From Marinobacter sp. es.048 (GTDB lineage: Bacteria; Pseudomonadota; Gammaproteobacteria; Pseudomonadales; Oleiphilaceae), in assembly GCF_900188435.1 (NCBI RefSeq), contig NZ_FYFA01000001.1, positions 1,550,001 to 1,614,000 of the forward strand: DNA of 64,000 nt, written 5' to 3'. The position numbers and the translations under genes were made by a program. Below are positions 50,720-60,097 of the stretch, piece after piece (the stretch's first letter is position 1; each line of letters opens with the position of its first letter). The notes beneath the pieces are model-generated. The model saw nothing but the letters and a program-made list of their open reading frames with translations, was not told the DNA's origin and did not search any database.

Positions 50720-51652
50720 CTAATTATCGTTTTTTGGGTCTTGCGATAACTTTTCGTGATGTGTTGTCCGGTCGTACTCGTCGGACACCATCACCCCTAG
50801 GTTTGCTGCAAGCTCTGCAATTGGATTAAACGGTACACGGGAATAGGAAGCGGTGAAGGCGAGTTCGGAGGGTGTCCATGAGGTATTGAGCTGGACCAGG
50901 CGGCCACTTTCCAGTTCGTGCTTGATCACGCTTAGCGGAAGTGTGGAGATACCAATGCCATCCAGGGTCAATTGTCGACAGGCCGACAGTGAACTCGAAG
51001 AATAGAATCGCGCGGGCAGTTCATCCAGCTCACTGAATTTCTGGCTGATTTCAGCAAAGGGTTTGGTGTTTCGGGCGTAGGTAATGATAGGCCATTCGGC
51101 CAGATCCTTGAGAGCCAGGAGCCGGTCCGGAAGATTGAGCTCGGGACTGGATACCCAGATCAGCGGGAAGCTGCACAGTGCCCGGTTTTCGATTTTCGGC
51201 TCAGATACGGGCCCCATCAGGAAGGCCAGATCGAGGCTACGGTCCAGCAAACCGGATCGGAGGTTGCCGGAGACATCCACCGTAATTTCCACATCCAGGT
51301 TGGGGGCCGTTTCGTGCAGTTCCCGGAAAAAACGCGGCAGCCAGGAGTGCACGATGGTTTCGGAAACCCCGAGCCTGAGAATGCCTGACAGCGAGGCGCC
51401 TCGGTCTGCGCGCTTGCGCAGCTGCTGGGCCATCAAGACAATCTTTTCGGCATAGGGCAGGAGTTCCTGGCCCTTGCTCGTAAGCTTGCTGTGGCCGGAG
51501 TCTCGTTCAAACAGCCTGACGCCAAGCTCCTCTTCAAGAGCGGCGATACGGTTGGAAATCGCCGGCTGGGTCGTGTGCTGGTGCTCGGCAGCCTTGCGAA
51601 AGCTGCCAAGCGTCGCAACCCAGATAAAGGTCTCCAGACGCTTGAAGTTCAT
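50720..51652 (-). CDS. LysR-family regulator of the 5-oxoproline operon
   Basis: A 310-residue LysR protein. The helix-turn-helix region is [20 protein letters not shown] with [17 protein letters not shown], and the effector-binding domain follows. It precedes the hydro-lyase gene by 68 bases in the same direction, so it is either first in the operon or its local regulator. LysR regulators often respond to the substrate of the linked pathway, here probably 5-oxoproline. Confidence 0.87.
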   Translation of the reverse strand: MNFKRLETFIWVATLGSFRKAAEHQHTTQPAISNRIAALEEELGVRLFERDSGHSKLTSKGQELLPYAEKIVLMAQQLRKRADRGASLSGILRLGVSETIVHSWLPRFFRELHETAPNLDVEITVDVSGNLRSGLLDRSLDLAFLMGPVSEPKIENRALCSFPLIWVSSPELNLPDRLLALKDLAEWPIITYARNTKPFAEISQKFSELDELPARFYSSSSLSACRQLTLDGIGISTLPLSVIKHELESGRLVQLNTSWTPSELAFTASYSRVPFNPIAELAANLGVMVSDEYDRTTHHEKLSQDPKNDN

Positions 51653-51675
51653 GGATTCTCGGACCTCAGAAGGGC

Positions 51676-52377
51676 TTACAGCGCGGCGTAGCGCTCGTGA
51701 AGGATGCCAACCCTCTCGACATAGGCTTTTGTTTCGGCGTAGGGCGGTACACCCTGGTATCGACTGACGGCGCCGGGCCCCGCATTGTAGGCGGCGGTGG
51801 CCAGCTGGATGTCGCCGTTGAACCGGTCGAGCATTTTGGCCAGATAATGGACGCCGCCACGGATATTCTCCGCCGCCGCCAACGCGTTCCGTACACCCAA
51901 CTCTTCAGCCGTGCCCGGCATCAGTTGCATCAGCCCCTGGGCTCCCACCGGGGAGAGGGCTTTTTCATTGAACGCCGATTCGGCGTGAATCACAGCGCGG
52001 ACCAGCGCGGGATCAACCCCGAACTCCTGTGCCGCGGTCTGGATTTCTGAATTGAAGGGTTTGGTGAACAGCGGCGTTTTGCGCCAGTCGACGCTGGACT
52101 CGGGGTCGCAGGCGTAGCAGTGGAAACGGATAACGTCGAACTCGGCAGCAGCCGGCTGCACACTGCTATAGGCAACCACGCCGTTGTCATCGGTATAGCG
52201 GTAAACGGTGTCGTTGGCGCTGGAGGCTATGGGCTGGCTGTTACTCTTCACGTTGGTGAATTCGACGGTGCCATCCGGGTGCACGATACGCTTGATGCCG
52301 TCCGCCAGGGCGGATGCGGACAGGGCAAGCACAAGAGCTGCGATGGATGGGATCAGAACTAATCTGCCGATGGTCAT
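51676..52377 (-). CDS. Lytic transglycosylase (SLT domain) with N-terminal DUF4124
   Basis: A 233-residue secreted protein. A signal peptide ([19 protein letters not shown]) is followed by a DUF4124 region with [12 protein letters not shown] and [14 protein letters not shown]. The C-terminal lysozyme-like SLT domain contains the catalytic Glu in [20 protein letters not shown], then [13 protein letters not shown] and [12 protein letters not shown]. It cleaves peptidoglycan in the periplasm, leaving anhydromuramyl ends. It is monocistronic and ends 24 bases beyond the LysR start region. Confidence 0.9.
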   Translation of the reverse strand: MTIGRLVLIPSIAALVLALSASALADGIKRIVHPDGTVEFTNVKSNSQPIASSANDTVYRYTDDNGVVAYSSVQPAAAEFDVIRFHCYACDPESSVDWRKTPLFTKPFNSEIQTAAQEFGVDPALVRAVIHAESAFNEKALSPVGAQGLMQLMPGTAEELGVRNALAAAENIRGGVHYLAKMLDRFNGDIQLATAAYNAGPGAVSRYQGVPPYAETKAYVERVGILHERYAAL

Positions 52378-52556
52378 TACTCACTCGCGAAAGATGCCGT
52401 CAGTGGCCGGCTTCAGGTATTGTCTACAAACCGCCTTTGCTCCGATTATACGGGCTTGCGGGGCGGAATAAAGCGCGTGCTCTGTCGTAAAAATGTTACG
52501 TTCTGCTTTTAATGGCGGCCAGTTCTCATTCTCCACTGAGGTCACAGAGAAGCATC

Positions 52557-53081
52557 ATGGTTACCCCGACCAATACAGGCAACCTCGTTCTCATCGGTAT
52601 GCCCGGCAGCGGCAAGAGCACCGTGGGTGTTCTGCTGGCCAAGCGCCTGGGTCTCGGGTTTGTTGATACCGATTTGCTCATTCAGGAAGAAGCCGGTCGC
52701 ACTCTCCAGGCAATTGTAGACCAGGACGGCTACGAAGCCCTGCGCCGGATTGAAGAGCAAGTGCTTCTCAAGCTGGATGTCCGGCACAAAGTTATCAGCA
52801 CGGGAGGTAGCGCGGTCTACAGTGTCGGCGCTATGGAACACCTTAAGAGCAATGGCACCGTGGTGTTCCTTGATATCCCGCTCGACCTGGTCATCGACCG
52901 AATCGGTGATCACAGCATGCGGGGCATTTCCCGGAGGCCGGATCAATCGCTGGAAGCTTTGTTCGAAGAGCGGTTTGAATTGTATTCCCGGTATGCGGAT
53001 CTGACGGTCAAGGGCGCAGGTCTGAATCAGGATCAGGTCTGCGAGGCGGTTGTCGATAGCCTCATTTCGAAGCAACAGTGA
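52557..53081 (+). CDS. Shikimate kinase-like protein
   Basis: A 174-residue P-loop kinase. Walker A is GMPGSGKSTVG, the acid that binds shikimate is in FVDTDLLIQ, the substrate Arg is in ALRRIEEQ and the Gly-Gly motif is in ISTGGSAVYS. The lid region reads SRRPDQS. Shikimate kinase usually sits with aroB; here it stands alone, so it may be a second copy (AroL-like) or a related kinase of unknown substrate. I chose the ATG at 52557 with AGAGAAG upstream. Confidence 0.8.
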   Translation: MVTPTNTGNLVLIGMPGSGKSTVGVLLAKRLGLGFVDTDLLIQEEAGRTLQAIVDQDGYEALRRIEEQVLLKLDVRHKVISTGGSAVYSVGAMEHLKSNGTVVFLDIPLDLVIDRIGDHSMRGISRRPDQSLEALFEERFELYSRYADLTVKGAGLNQDQVCEAVVDSLISKQQ

Positions 53082-53159
53082 GTCCCAGTATTAGGTTTAG
53101 TTAAGGTGCATCCGGCCAGGCCTCGCTGCTAAAGTCCGGGGATGTGTTGGGAGGACTGA

Positions 53160-53639
53160 ATGATGAAGAACTGGACTTACGCACTTGCGATCGTTTTTGT
53201 TGGAATGTTTTCAGGGACTGCTCTGGCTGAAACATCACCAGACGATTCTTCTGTGAAGTCGCTTAAGCAGGAAACCCGTGAGTTGGGTGAGGCGCTTCAG
53301 GAGTATGGTTCTGATCAGAAAGAGCAGGCCGAGGATTCGATCAACAAAACATTGTCTGCTCTGGACAAACGTATTCAGGAGCTTGAGCAACAACTCTCCG
53401 AAAACTGGGACGATATGAGCGACACCGCTCGTGAGCGGGCCCAGAAGAGTCTGGAGTCTTTGCGGGAACAGCGGGCTCGTGTTCAAAACTGGTACCAGGA
53501 GCTTAAAGAAAGTTCCGCGTCAGCATGGGAGCGTGCCCGCAAAGGATTTTCGGAGGCCTATGAAGCGCTCTCGGAGCAATGGAGTGACACAGAGAAAGAG
53601 CTGGATGAGAAATCAGAAAGGCGCTCTGACAGTATCTGA
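53160..53639 (+). CDS. Secreted coiled-coil protein of unknown function
   Basis: A 159-residue protein with a signal peptide (TYALAIVFVGMFSGTALA) and a mature part almost entirely of charged, heptad-like helix: LGEALQEYGSDQKEQAEDS, IQELEQQLSENWDDM, RAQKSLESLREQRARVQNW. It should be a periplasmic coiled coil. Trp residues recur at the ends of helix turns (ENWDDM, QNWYQEL, SAWERAR, EQWSDTE). GGGAGGA lies before the paired ATGs. I do not recognise the family. Confidence 0.75.
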   Translation: MMKNWTYALAIVFVGMFSGTALAETSPDDSSVKSLKQETRELGEALQEYGSDQKEQAEDSINKTLSALDKRIQELEQQLSENWDDMSDTARERAQKSLESLREQRARVQNWYQELKESSASAWERARKGFSEAYEALSEQWSDTEKELDEKSERRSDSI

Positions 53640-53674
53640 GCAGACGCTGCGAGTCTGATCTCACTTCGGTTTGA

Positions 53675-55024
53675 TTACGAGGTTTCACTGGGCACCGGCT
53701 CGGATAGCAGCCTCTTCCCGGACCAGTTCTCCATCAGACGGCAGGTGACAAGGTCGCCGGTGACGTTGATGGCGGTCCGGCACATATCCAGAATCCGATC
53801 CACACCCATGATCAGCGCTATGCCGCTGGGGGGGATTCCCACAGTCTGCAACACCATGGCGAGGATTACGATGCCTACCCCGGGCGTGGCGGGAGAGCCG
53901 ATTGAGGCACCCACGGCCATGGCTACCACGAGCGCCATACTCCCCATGCTGAGATCAATTCCGTAGACCTGTGCGAGAAAGATGGTGGCAACGGCCTGAT
54001 AGAGCGCTGTTCCATTCATGTTGATGGTGGCACCCAATGGGATTACGAACTGGGAAACCGATGGCCGGACCCCCAGCTTGTCTTCGGCAGTTCGGATAGA
54101 CAGGGGCATGACAGCCGCCGAGCTGGATGTGGAGAAGGCGAGCAGCAACACGTCGCGGGTGTCTTTCAGGAAGCGGGCGGGTGATTGGCCCGCGAGCAGT
54201 TTCAGGATCAGCATGTATACGCCCAGCAGCACGAGCAGCCCGGCAATGACGGTTGCCACGTAAGAGGCCATGCCAAGCATGGCCCGGAATCCGAGGGTGG
54301 TTGTCAGTTGGGCCATGAGGCCGAACACCGCAATCGGTGCAAGGCGCATTGCCCAGCGCACGACCGTCATGCAGATTTGCTGTAGGGAATCGAGCAAGTC
54401 GAGCATGGGCCTGGATTTTTCCGGGGCCATGCTCACCAGGGCAATGCCGACAATGATGGAGAAGATCACCACCTGGAGCATCTGGCCTTCAACCATGGCG
54501 TCCAGCGGGTTTCCGGGTAACAGTCCGATCAAGGTTTTGGGCAGCTCGTCCACACCCGGCATGGAGGCAACGGGCACGTTGCTCTCCCCGGCCGCAACGG
54601 GAGTACCGAGCCCTGCCATCATTCTGCCGGGGTTGATCAGGTCCCCGATCCAGAGACCGATCGATGCTGCCATGGCCGTGGTGATCACGAAAAAGCCGGT
54701 CACCCTGAGGCCGAGCTTTCGCAACTGTTCAAGATCTTCGCTGGCGGCGAGTCCGCGAACCACCGAGGCAATCACCAGGGGGATTACGATCATCTGGATG
54801 GTTGCCAGGAACAGTTGCCCCGGGAAAGCCAGCCAGTTACCGATCAACGTGCCGGTTTCCGGTTTCACGAGCCCCACCGAGGGTCCCAGGAGCGTGCCTG
54901 TAATCAACCCGAGGAACATGCCAATGAGCACCTTCAGCCAGAGCTTGCCCTGCACCAGCCCCGAGAGGTAGCTGCTGAGATGACGAAGTTGCCGTGGGTA
55001 AAAATCGCTCGCCTGGTTTGGCAT
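53675..55024 (-). CDS. Dicarboxylate/amino acid:cation symporter (DAACS)
   Basis: A 449-residue sodium/proton-coupled carrier. The family hallmarks are STSSSAAVMPLSIRTAEDKL (hairpin loop), VIPLGATINMNGTALYQAVA and GVDRILDMCRTAINVTGD, which holds the substrate-binding Asp/Arg region. Transport of glutamate, aspartate, C4-dicarboxylates or serine is possible in the family. I chose the ATG at 55024; the frame extends to 55105 without support. It is downstream of rsuA in the same direction with a 77-base gap. Confidence 0.9.
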   Translation of the reverse strand: MPNQASDFYPRQLRHLSSYLSGLVQGKLWLKVLIGMFLGLITGTLLGPSVGLVKPETGTLIGNWLAFPGQLFLATIQMIVIPLVIASVVRGLAASEDLEQLRKLGLRVTGFFVITTAMAASIGLWIGDLINPGRMMAGLGTPVAAGESNVPVASMPGVDELPKTLIGLLPGNPLDAMVEGQMLQVVIFSIIVGIALVSMAPEKSRPMLDLLDSLQQICMTVVRWAMRLAPIAVFGLMAQLTTTLGFRAMLGMASYVATVIAGLLVLLGVYMLILKLLAGQSPARFLKDTRDVLLLAFSTSSSAAVMPLSIRTAEDKLGVRPSVSQFVIPLGATINMNGTALYQAVATIFLAQVYGIDLSMGSMALVVAMAVGASIGSPATPGVGIVILAMVLQTVGIPPSGIALIMGVDRILDMCRTAINVTGDLVTCRLMENWSGKRLLSEPVPSETS

Positions 55025-55101
55025 TGCCGTGAATCTTCCCTGTTTCTGTTGAAATTGCCCTACAAGCATAGCCCATGCTCGCACAGGGTTTGTGAGGCAG
55101 A

Positions 55102-55800
55102 TCAATCCGGCATCAGGTTGATTTCTCCGGTAGTGAGTGGGCGGTATTCACCGACCGCCAGTGTATCGTCCAACAGGATATTTCCCATCCGTTCCCGGTG
55201 CAGGGCAGTTACACGATTGCCGACGGCATGGAACATGCGCTTCAGCTGGTGGTAGCGGCCTTCGTAAATGGTCACCCTGGCTTTGCAGGGACTCAACAGG
55301 TCCAGATGAGCGGGTGAGGTGGTCAGTTGCTCGAACTCAAACCAGATGCCCTCCGCGAATCGTTGAGGGGTCTCTGGAGAAATCGGGTAAGCAGTGCTAA
55401 CCCGGTAGACTTTCGGAATCTTGATGCGGGGCTCAGTGAGCTGGCGGGACCAGTGACCATCATTAGTCAGGATCAGCAGTCCGGTGCTGCTCCGATCGAG
55501 CCTGCCAGCAATATGCAAATCCGGGCGCAGGTCCGGGTCAATCAGGTCCAGCACAGTTCGGTGGCTGTCGTCGACGGTGGCACTCAGAAACCCCTGAGGT
55601 TTGTTGAGCATGAGGTATAGTCGGTGCTCTCCGGTCTGAATAATTGCGCCGTCCACCCGGACGCTGGAAAAGCGGTCGACTTCGATAGCCGGTTCTCTGC
55701 AGATGGCATCATTCACGGCCACGTGTCCTGAAGCTATCAGTAAATTAGCCTGTCGGCGACTGACGCCATTCCGGTTGCTGAGAATTCGGGAAAGCTTCAT
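55102..55800 (-). CDS. rsuA: 16S rRNA pseudouridine(516) synthase
   Basis: A 232-residue RsuA-family enzyme. An S4-like RNA-binding N-terminus (RILSNRNGVSRRQANLLIAS) is followed by the synthase domain with the catalytic Asp in AGRLDRSSTGLLILTNDG and the signature EGRYHQLKRMFHAVGN. It isomerises one uridine of 16S rRNA. Length and domain order are normal. The exact target follows the family's best-studied member and is not proven here. Confidence 0.9.
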   Translation of the reverse strand: MKLSRILSNRNGVSRRQANLLIASGHVAVNDAICREPAIEVDRFSSVRVDGAIIQTGEHRLYLMLNKPQGFLSATVDDSHRTVLDLIDPDLRPDLHIAGRLDRSSTGLLILTNDGHWSRQLTEPRIKIPKVYRVSTAYPISPETPQRFAEGIWFEFEQLTTSPAHLDLLSPCKARVTIYEGRYHQLKRMFHAVGNRVTALHRERMGNILLDDTLAVGEYRPLTTGEINLMPD

Positions 55801-55855
55801 GGTGTGAATCGGCTATGCTGAATGTTAACCCCCGATAATAATACGAGGAAATGCC

Positions 55856-56095
55856 ATGCCATTCTCTGTTGAACACCTTGCCGAACTCAATCTGCTGGGC
55901 CAATTTCCTTCTACCTCGACCCAGGAAGGGCTCAAGGTGCATGCCCATTCGGCGGCCCCGGAAACGGTGAAGGCTGCCGAAAGCCTTCACGCCAAGGGAC
56001 TGATCAGCCAGAAAGACGGCGGCTATCTCACCCCTCTGGGCGCAGAGGCGGTAGAGCTGACCCAAAAGCTTCAATCGATTCTTAGTAGCCCCTGA
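55856..56095 (+). CDS. TIGR02647 family protein
   Basis: A 79-residue small protein. It matches the TIGR02647 family of short gammaproteobacterial proteins by its opening PFSVEHLAELNLLGQF and the segment HAHSAAPETVKAAESLHAKG followed by LISQKDGGYLTPLG. No signal or membrane segment is present. The fold looks like a small winged helix, but no function is known. It is divergent from rsuA. Confidence 0.8.
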   Translation: MPFSVEHLAELNLLGQFPSTSTQEGLKVHAHSAAPETVKAAESLHAKGLISQKDGGYLTPLGAEAVELTQKLQSILSSP

Positions 56096-56154
56096 ATCGC
56101 GAAAAGGCTGCCAGCCCTTTGAGGCCTTGTGTCATCCCGCGTTAGGGTAAGGCC

Positions 56155-56889
56155 ATGAGCAACTGGAAAAAATCGCCCGTCCTCTGGATGGGCGGCAGCA
56201 TTGCCGGCGTCGGGCTGATCGTTGGACTGCTGTATGCCTTTGGGGTCCATCAGCAGGTGGTTGAGCTGCTGCGCTGGTTCGACAGCCAGGGTGCCTGGGC
56301 GGCCTTAATGTTCATTGGCATCATGACACTGGCCATGGTGCTCCTGCTGCCTGGAGTCTTGCTGACGACCGGTGCCGGCTTTGTCTTCGGTGTGCTGGAG
56401 GGCACGGCTTATGTGGTAGTGGGTACCACTCTGGGCTCGGCCATCGCCTTTCTGATTGCCAGGCATTTCCTGGGTGAGCACGCCCACGTGTATATCCGCA
56501 ACCGGGCTCGCCTGTCCGTAGTGAGCAATGAAATGGCACCCCATGGCTGGAAAATAGTGCTACTCACCCGTCTGATTCCTTTCTTTCCGGGCAAATTGTC
56601 CAATTTTCTGTTCGGTCTCACCAACTTTTCGTTTGGTGGATTTGTGGCTGGGACTTTCCTGGGTGTGATTCCTTTCTCGCTCCATAACGTCTACCTGGGC
56701 TCGCTGGCGGCTGATTTGTCCACCCTGGGCGCTCGAGAGACTGGTCGCACGCCACTGGAGTGGGCCATTTACGGTGCCGGGTTCGTAGGCACGGTACTGG
56801 CGGCCGTGTTTCTGAACCGCCTGGCCCGTCGGGCACTGGCCCGCTACAAAGTCGAGACCGAACCAACAGAACAGGAGACAAGCCAATGA
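56155..56889 (+). CDS. TVP38/TMEM64 family membrane protein (VTT domain)
   Basis: A 244-residue protein with five to six membrane helices. The VTT-domain signature is clear: LTRLIPFFPGKLSNFLFGLT followed by FSFGGFVAGTFLGVIPFSL, and GTTLGSAIAFLIARHFLG upstream. Family members are DedA-related and are linked to lipid flipping or membrane homeostasis. Its stop overlaps the next ATG by four bases (ATGA), coupling it to a six-hairpin glycosidase, which is unusual. Confidence 0.87.
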   Translation: MSNWKKSPVLWMGGSIAGVGLIVGLLYAFGVHQQVVELLRWFDSQGAWAALMFIGIMTLAMVLLLPGVLLTTGAGFVFGVLEGTAYVVVGTTLGSAIAFLIARHFLGEHAHVYIRNRARLSVVSNEMAPHGWKIVLLTRLIPFFPGKLSNFLFGLTNFSFGGFVAGTFLGVIPFSLHNVYLGSLAADLSTLGARETGRTPLEWAIYGAGFVGTVLAAVFLNRLARRALARYKVETEPTEQETSQ

Positions 56890-59084
56890 GTTGGATGAAG
56901 TGGCTGCCCTGGCGTTATCTGGTAAAGCGCGTGGCCCATCGTCATGGTTTTCTGGACCCGATCGCGCTTTTGGGCAAACTGCACAGTTTTGCCCAGCCCT
57001 CCGAAGTGGGGGAGCCTATCGAGCTGCTCAGGGCCGGCGTGGTTTTCCACGCGCGGGGTTTAATCAACAGCCGGGTTATCCAGCATAACCTCGACTGGGT
57101 TTGGCCGTACTGGGTGGAACGGCAGTTTGACCCCGAAGACGTTGCCTTCATTCCCCGGGCGTTCTCCATCACCCACATCAATCTGAGTAACCGTAACTGG
57201 ACGGCCATTGGCCAGCCGGATGTGGATGAACTGCCGGTTGTGGATCCCCGTGGTTTGCTGACGCCTTTCCATGACGGCTGGTCGCTTGATGCCTGGGTCC
57301 TTGCGGACGATGGCCGGTGCCTGTTGCCCTCTCGCAGCAAAACGGCCAGCCAGCGCCAGGAATTTGCGGATGGTCCCTGTGTGGTCACGGAGTCTGAACT
57401 GGATGGGCTGACCCTGACCAGCAGGTCGCGGGTCGTGGTCGAGAATGGTCGACCGGTTTGCGAGATGGTTGTGAAGGCGCGGTTAGAGACATCCGGCTCA
57501 CTGGTGCTCGCCCTGCGTCCGGCCAATCCTGAAGGGGTCAGTTTCATCAACCGGGTTCGGCTGTCGGAGCAGCGCGATGCCTGGACGGTGGACGGAAAGC
57601 CGGCGGTGTTTTTCAGCCGGCCGGCTGAGCGCCATCATGTCTCTGACTACCGTCAGGGCGATGTTCGCATTCACCTTCAGGATAAAGAGGACCAGAGTGA
57701 AGGCCGGTGCGATGTCGGTATGGTTACCGCCGCTGCCCTGTTTACGGTTCAGGCCGGGGAAGATTCAGAACTTACGGTAAGGGTGCCGCTGTCGGACGAT
57801 TCTGCGCCCACCGTCCGTTCTGATGCCTGGACCAGCGCCCTGGAAGGTCATGCCCGGCTGGAGTGCCCCGACGAAACCTGGCAGTTTCTGTACGAGGCGG
57901 CTCTCCGTTCCCTGGTGCTGCATTCGCCGGAGGACGTATACCCCGGCCCCTACACCTATAAGCGTTTCTGGTTTCGTGATGCCGCCTTCATTATCCATGC
58001 CCTGCTATGCGCAGGTCTGACCGATCGGGCCGAACGGGCGCTGTACCAGTTTCCGGCACGGCAACTGAAAAACGGCTACTTCCGCTCCCAGGAAGGCGAA
58101 TGGGATGCCAACGGTGAAGTGCTATGGATTCTCCGGCGGTTCCATGAACTCACTGGCCGGTCGCTGCATCGCGAGTGGCAGGAGCCAGTGCGAAAGGGCG
58201 CTCGTTGGATAGAGAACAAACGCCTGACTGAAAACATCGATGAGCCCCACGCTGGCCTGTTGCCTGCCGGATTCAGTGCCGAGCATTTGGGGCCCAATGA
58301 CTATTACTACTGGGACGATTTCTGGGGCATTGCAGGTCTGAAGGCCGCCGAGGCATTGTTCGGGCCCATCGACCGTGAGAAGGCTGAACACTTTGGTGCC
58401 GGGGCCCAGGAGTTCACCCAGACCGTTGATCGCAGTCTGGCGAGCTGTGAACAACGCCTGAAACGACCGGGGATGCCGGCTTCGCCTTACCGCCGCCTGG
58501 ATGCCGGTGCCATTGGTTCTCTGGCCATGGGTTACCCCACCCAGTTGTGCGAGCCGGATGATCCGAGATTGCTCGACTGTGCCGAGTTCCTGCTCGAAAG
58601 ATGCTTTGTCAAAGGGGCTTTTTATCAGGATATGATCCACTCCGGGCTCAACGCCTACCTGACCCTGCATGTGGCGCAGGTGCTCCTGCGGGCCGGTGAT
58701 CCCCGGTTCCTCGAACTGGTCGATGCGGTTGCCGGGCTGGCGTCACCCACCGGGCAGTGGCCCGAAGCGATCCATCCGGCAACTGCAGGCGGTTGTATGG
58801 GCGATGGTCATCATGTCTGGGCGTCTGCAGAGTGGGTGTTGATGGTACGTAACTGCTTTGTCCGGGAGGAGGGCGATCGCCTGATTCTCTGTGCCGGTAT
58901 TCCCCCGCGCTGGCTGGAACAGGACAAACCAATCCGCTTTGGTCCGGCACCGACCAGTTTCGGAACCCTGTCGATCACCATTACTCCACGGTCGGGTGAG
59001 GCTTCCGCAGTAACCTGGGAGGGCAACTGGCACGGCGCAGAACCCGAGATCGAGGTAAGGCTTCCGGAGCCTGGCGCCGGATGA
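56886..59084 (+). CDS. Six-hairpin glycosidase-like protein (GH15/GH63-related)
   Basis: A 732-residue soluble protein. An N-terminal beta-rich half (about 60-370) precedes an (alpha/alpha)6 barrel of about 330 residues. In the barrel, YPGPYTYKRFWFRDAAFIIH and FRSQEGEWDANGEVLWIL are typical of glucoamylase- or debranching-enzyme-like hydrolases, with acidic residues in place for catalysis. DDFWGIAGLKAAEALFG and GSLAMGYPTQL are further barrel motifs. There is no signal peptide, so it is cytoplasmic. The ATG at 56886 overlaps the TVP38 stop. Substrate unknown; an intracellular oligosaccharide such as trehalose or glycogen is possible. Confidence 0.75.
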   Translation: MSWMKWLPWRYLVKRVAHRHGFLDPIALLGKLHSFAQPSEVGEPIELLRAGVVFHARGLINSRVIQHNLDWVWPYWVERQFDPEDVAFIPRAFSITHINLSNRNWTAIGQPDVDELPVVDPRGLLTPFHDGWSLDAWVLADDGRCLLPSRSKTASQRQEFADGPCVVTESELDGLTLTSRSRVVVENGRPVCEMVVKARLETSGSLVLALRPANPEGVSFINRVRLSEQRDAWTVDGKPAVFFSRPAERHHVSDYRQGDVRIHLQDKEDQSEGRCDVGMVTAAALFTVQAGEDSELTVRVPLSDDSAPTVRSDAWTSALEGHARLECPDETWQFLYEAALRSLVLHSPEDVYPGPYTYKRFWFRDAAFIIHALLCAGLTDRAERALYQFPARQLKNGYFRSQEGEWDANGEVLWILRRFHELTGRSLHREWQEPVRKGARWIENKRLTENIDEPHAGLLPAGFSAEHLGPNDYYYWDDFWGIAGLKAAEALFGPIDREKAEHFGAGAQEFTQTVDRSLASCEQRLKRPGMPASPYRRLDAGAIGSLAMGYPTQLCEPDDPRLLDCAEFLLERCFVKGAFYQDMIHSGLNAYLTLHVAQVLLRAGDPRFLELVDAVAGLASPTGQWPEAIHPATAGGCMGDGHHVWASAEWVLMVRNCFVREEGDRLILCAGIPPRWLEQDKPIRFGPAPTSFGTLSITITPRSGEASAVTWEGNWHGAEPEIEVRLPEPGAG

Positions 59085-59184
59085 ACTGTACTGGTCACGA
59101 AACCCGTTTGCTGTATCTGTTTTGTTTGCCTGCTAACTTATAAAGTAAGCTGACTGACAAATACATCGAATCCGGTTGAGTTTC

Positions 59185-60075
59185 ATGCGCTCACTGTTTT
59201 ACTCGTTTTTCGTGCCCGCGCTGTTCGTCTGGCTGTGGAGTACCGGTTTTATCGGCGCCAAGTACGGCCTGCCGTTTGCGGAGCCGTTTACGCTGCTGCT
59301 GATTCGCATGCTGCTGACACTGGTGGTGCTGGGCGGGCTGGCCTGGCTCATGAAAACCCGCTGGCCGGGCTGGCGCGGTGCCGGGCATCTTGCGGTCACC
59401 GGAATGCTGGTGCATGGCTGCTACCTGGGCGGTGTCTACTACGCGATCCAGGACGGCATGGCGTCCGGTATTGTTTCCCTGATCGTTGGCTTGCAGCCGC
59501 TTGTAACCGCAGCTGCGGCAGTTGCCTTCCTGAAGGAATCCGTCAGTGGCAGGCAGTGGGCCGGGCTCGCTCTCGGCCTCATCGGTGTTGCTCTGGTGCT
59601 TCTCGAAAAATTCGGAGTCAACGGTGCAGACTCAATGTTCTCACCCTGGAGTCTGCTCTGGGCCGTTTTTGCACTTGCCGGCATATCCATGGGCACCGTC
59701 TACCAGAAACGCTACGGCGCCAGTGCGGATCTGGTTGCTGGCACGCTGATTCAATTTGCGGCAGCGGCCGTCTTGTTTGCCATTGGAGCCTTTGCCCTGG
59801 AAACCCGGGAGGTCGAGTGGAGCCTGCAGCTTCAGTTGTCCATGGCATGGCTTGTCATCGGCTTGTCCACGGGCGCTGTCCTGTTGCTAATGTGGCTGAT
59901 CCGACAGGGTGCAGCTTCCCAGGTTGCCAGCCTGTTCTATCTGGTGCCGCCCGTAACTGCCCTTGAAGCTTACCTGCTGTTCGATGAGCGCCTGGGCGGG
60001 CTGGCCATGACCGGTGGTCTCATCGCCATCGTGGGTGTGGCGCTGGTCGTTTCCCAGAAAAAAACAGTTCAATAA
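59185..60075 (+). CDS. EamA-family (DMT) transporter
   Basis: A 296-residue membrane protein with about ten helices in two EamA repeats. The opening FVWLWSTGFIGAKYGLPFAEP is characteristic of this DMT branch, and the second repeat ends in TGGLIAIVGVALVVSQK. I chose the ATG at 59185 over the TTG at 59176. The rarD-like gene follows 22 bases later on the same strand, so the two may be co-transcribed. The substrate is unknown. Confidence 0.85.
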   Translation: MRSLFYSFFVPALFVWLWSTGFIGAKYGLPFAEPFTLLLIRMLLTLVVLGGLAWLMKTRWPGWRGAGHLAVTGMLVHGCYLGGVYYAIQDGMASGIVSLIVGLQPLVTAAAAVAFLKESVSGRQWAGLALGLIGVALVLLEKFGVNGADSMFSPWSLLWAVFALAGISMGTVYQKRYGASADLVAGTLIQFAAAAVLFAIGAFALETREVEWSLQLQLSMAWLVIGLSTGAVLLLMWLIRQGAASQVASLFYLVPPVTALEAYLLFDERLGGLAMTGGLIAIVGVALVVSQKKTVQ

Positions 60076-60097
60076 TCGTTCCCGGGGTGGTTAGCAC

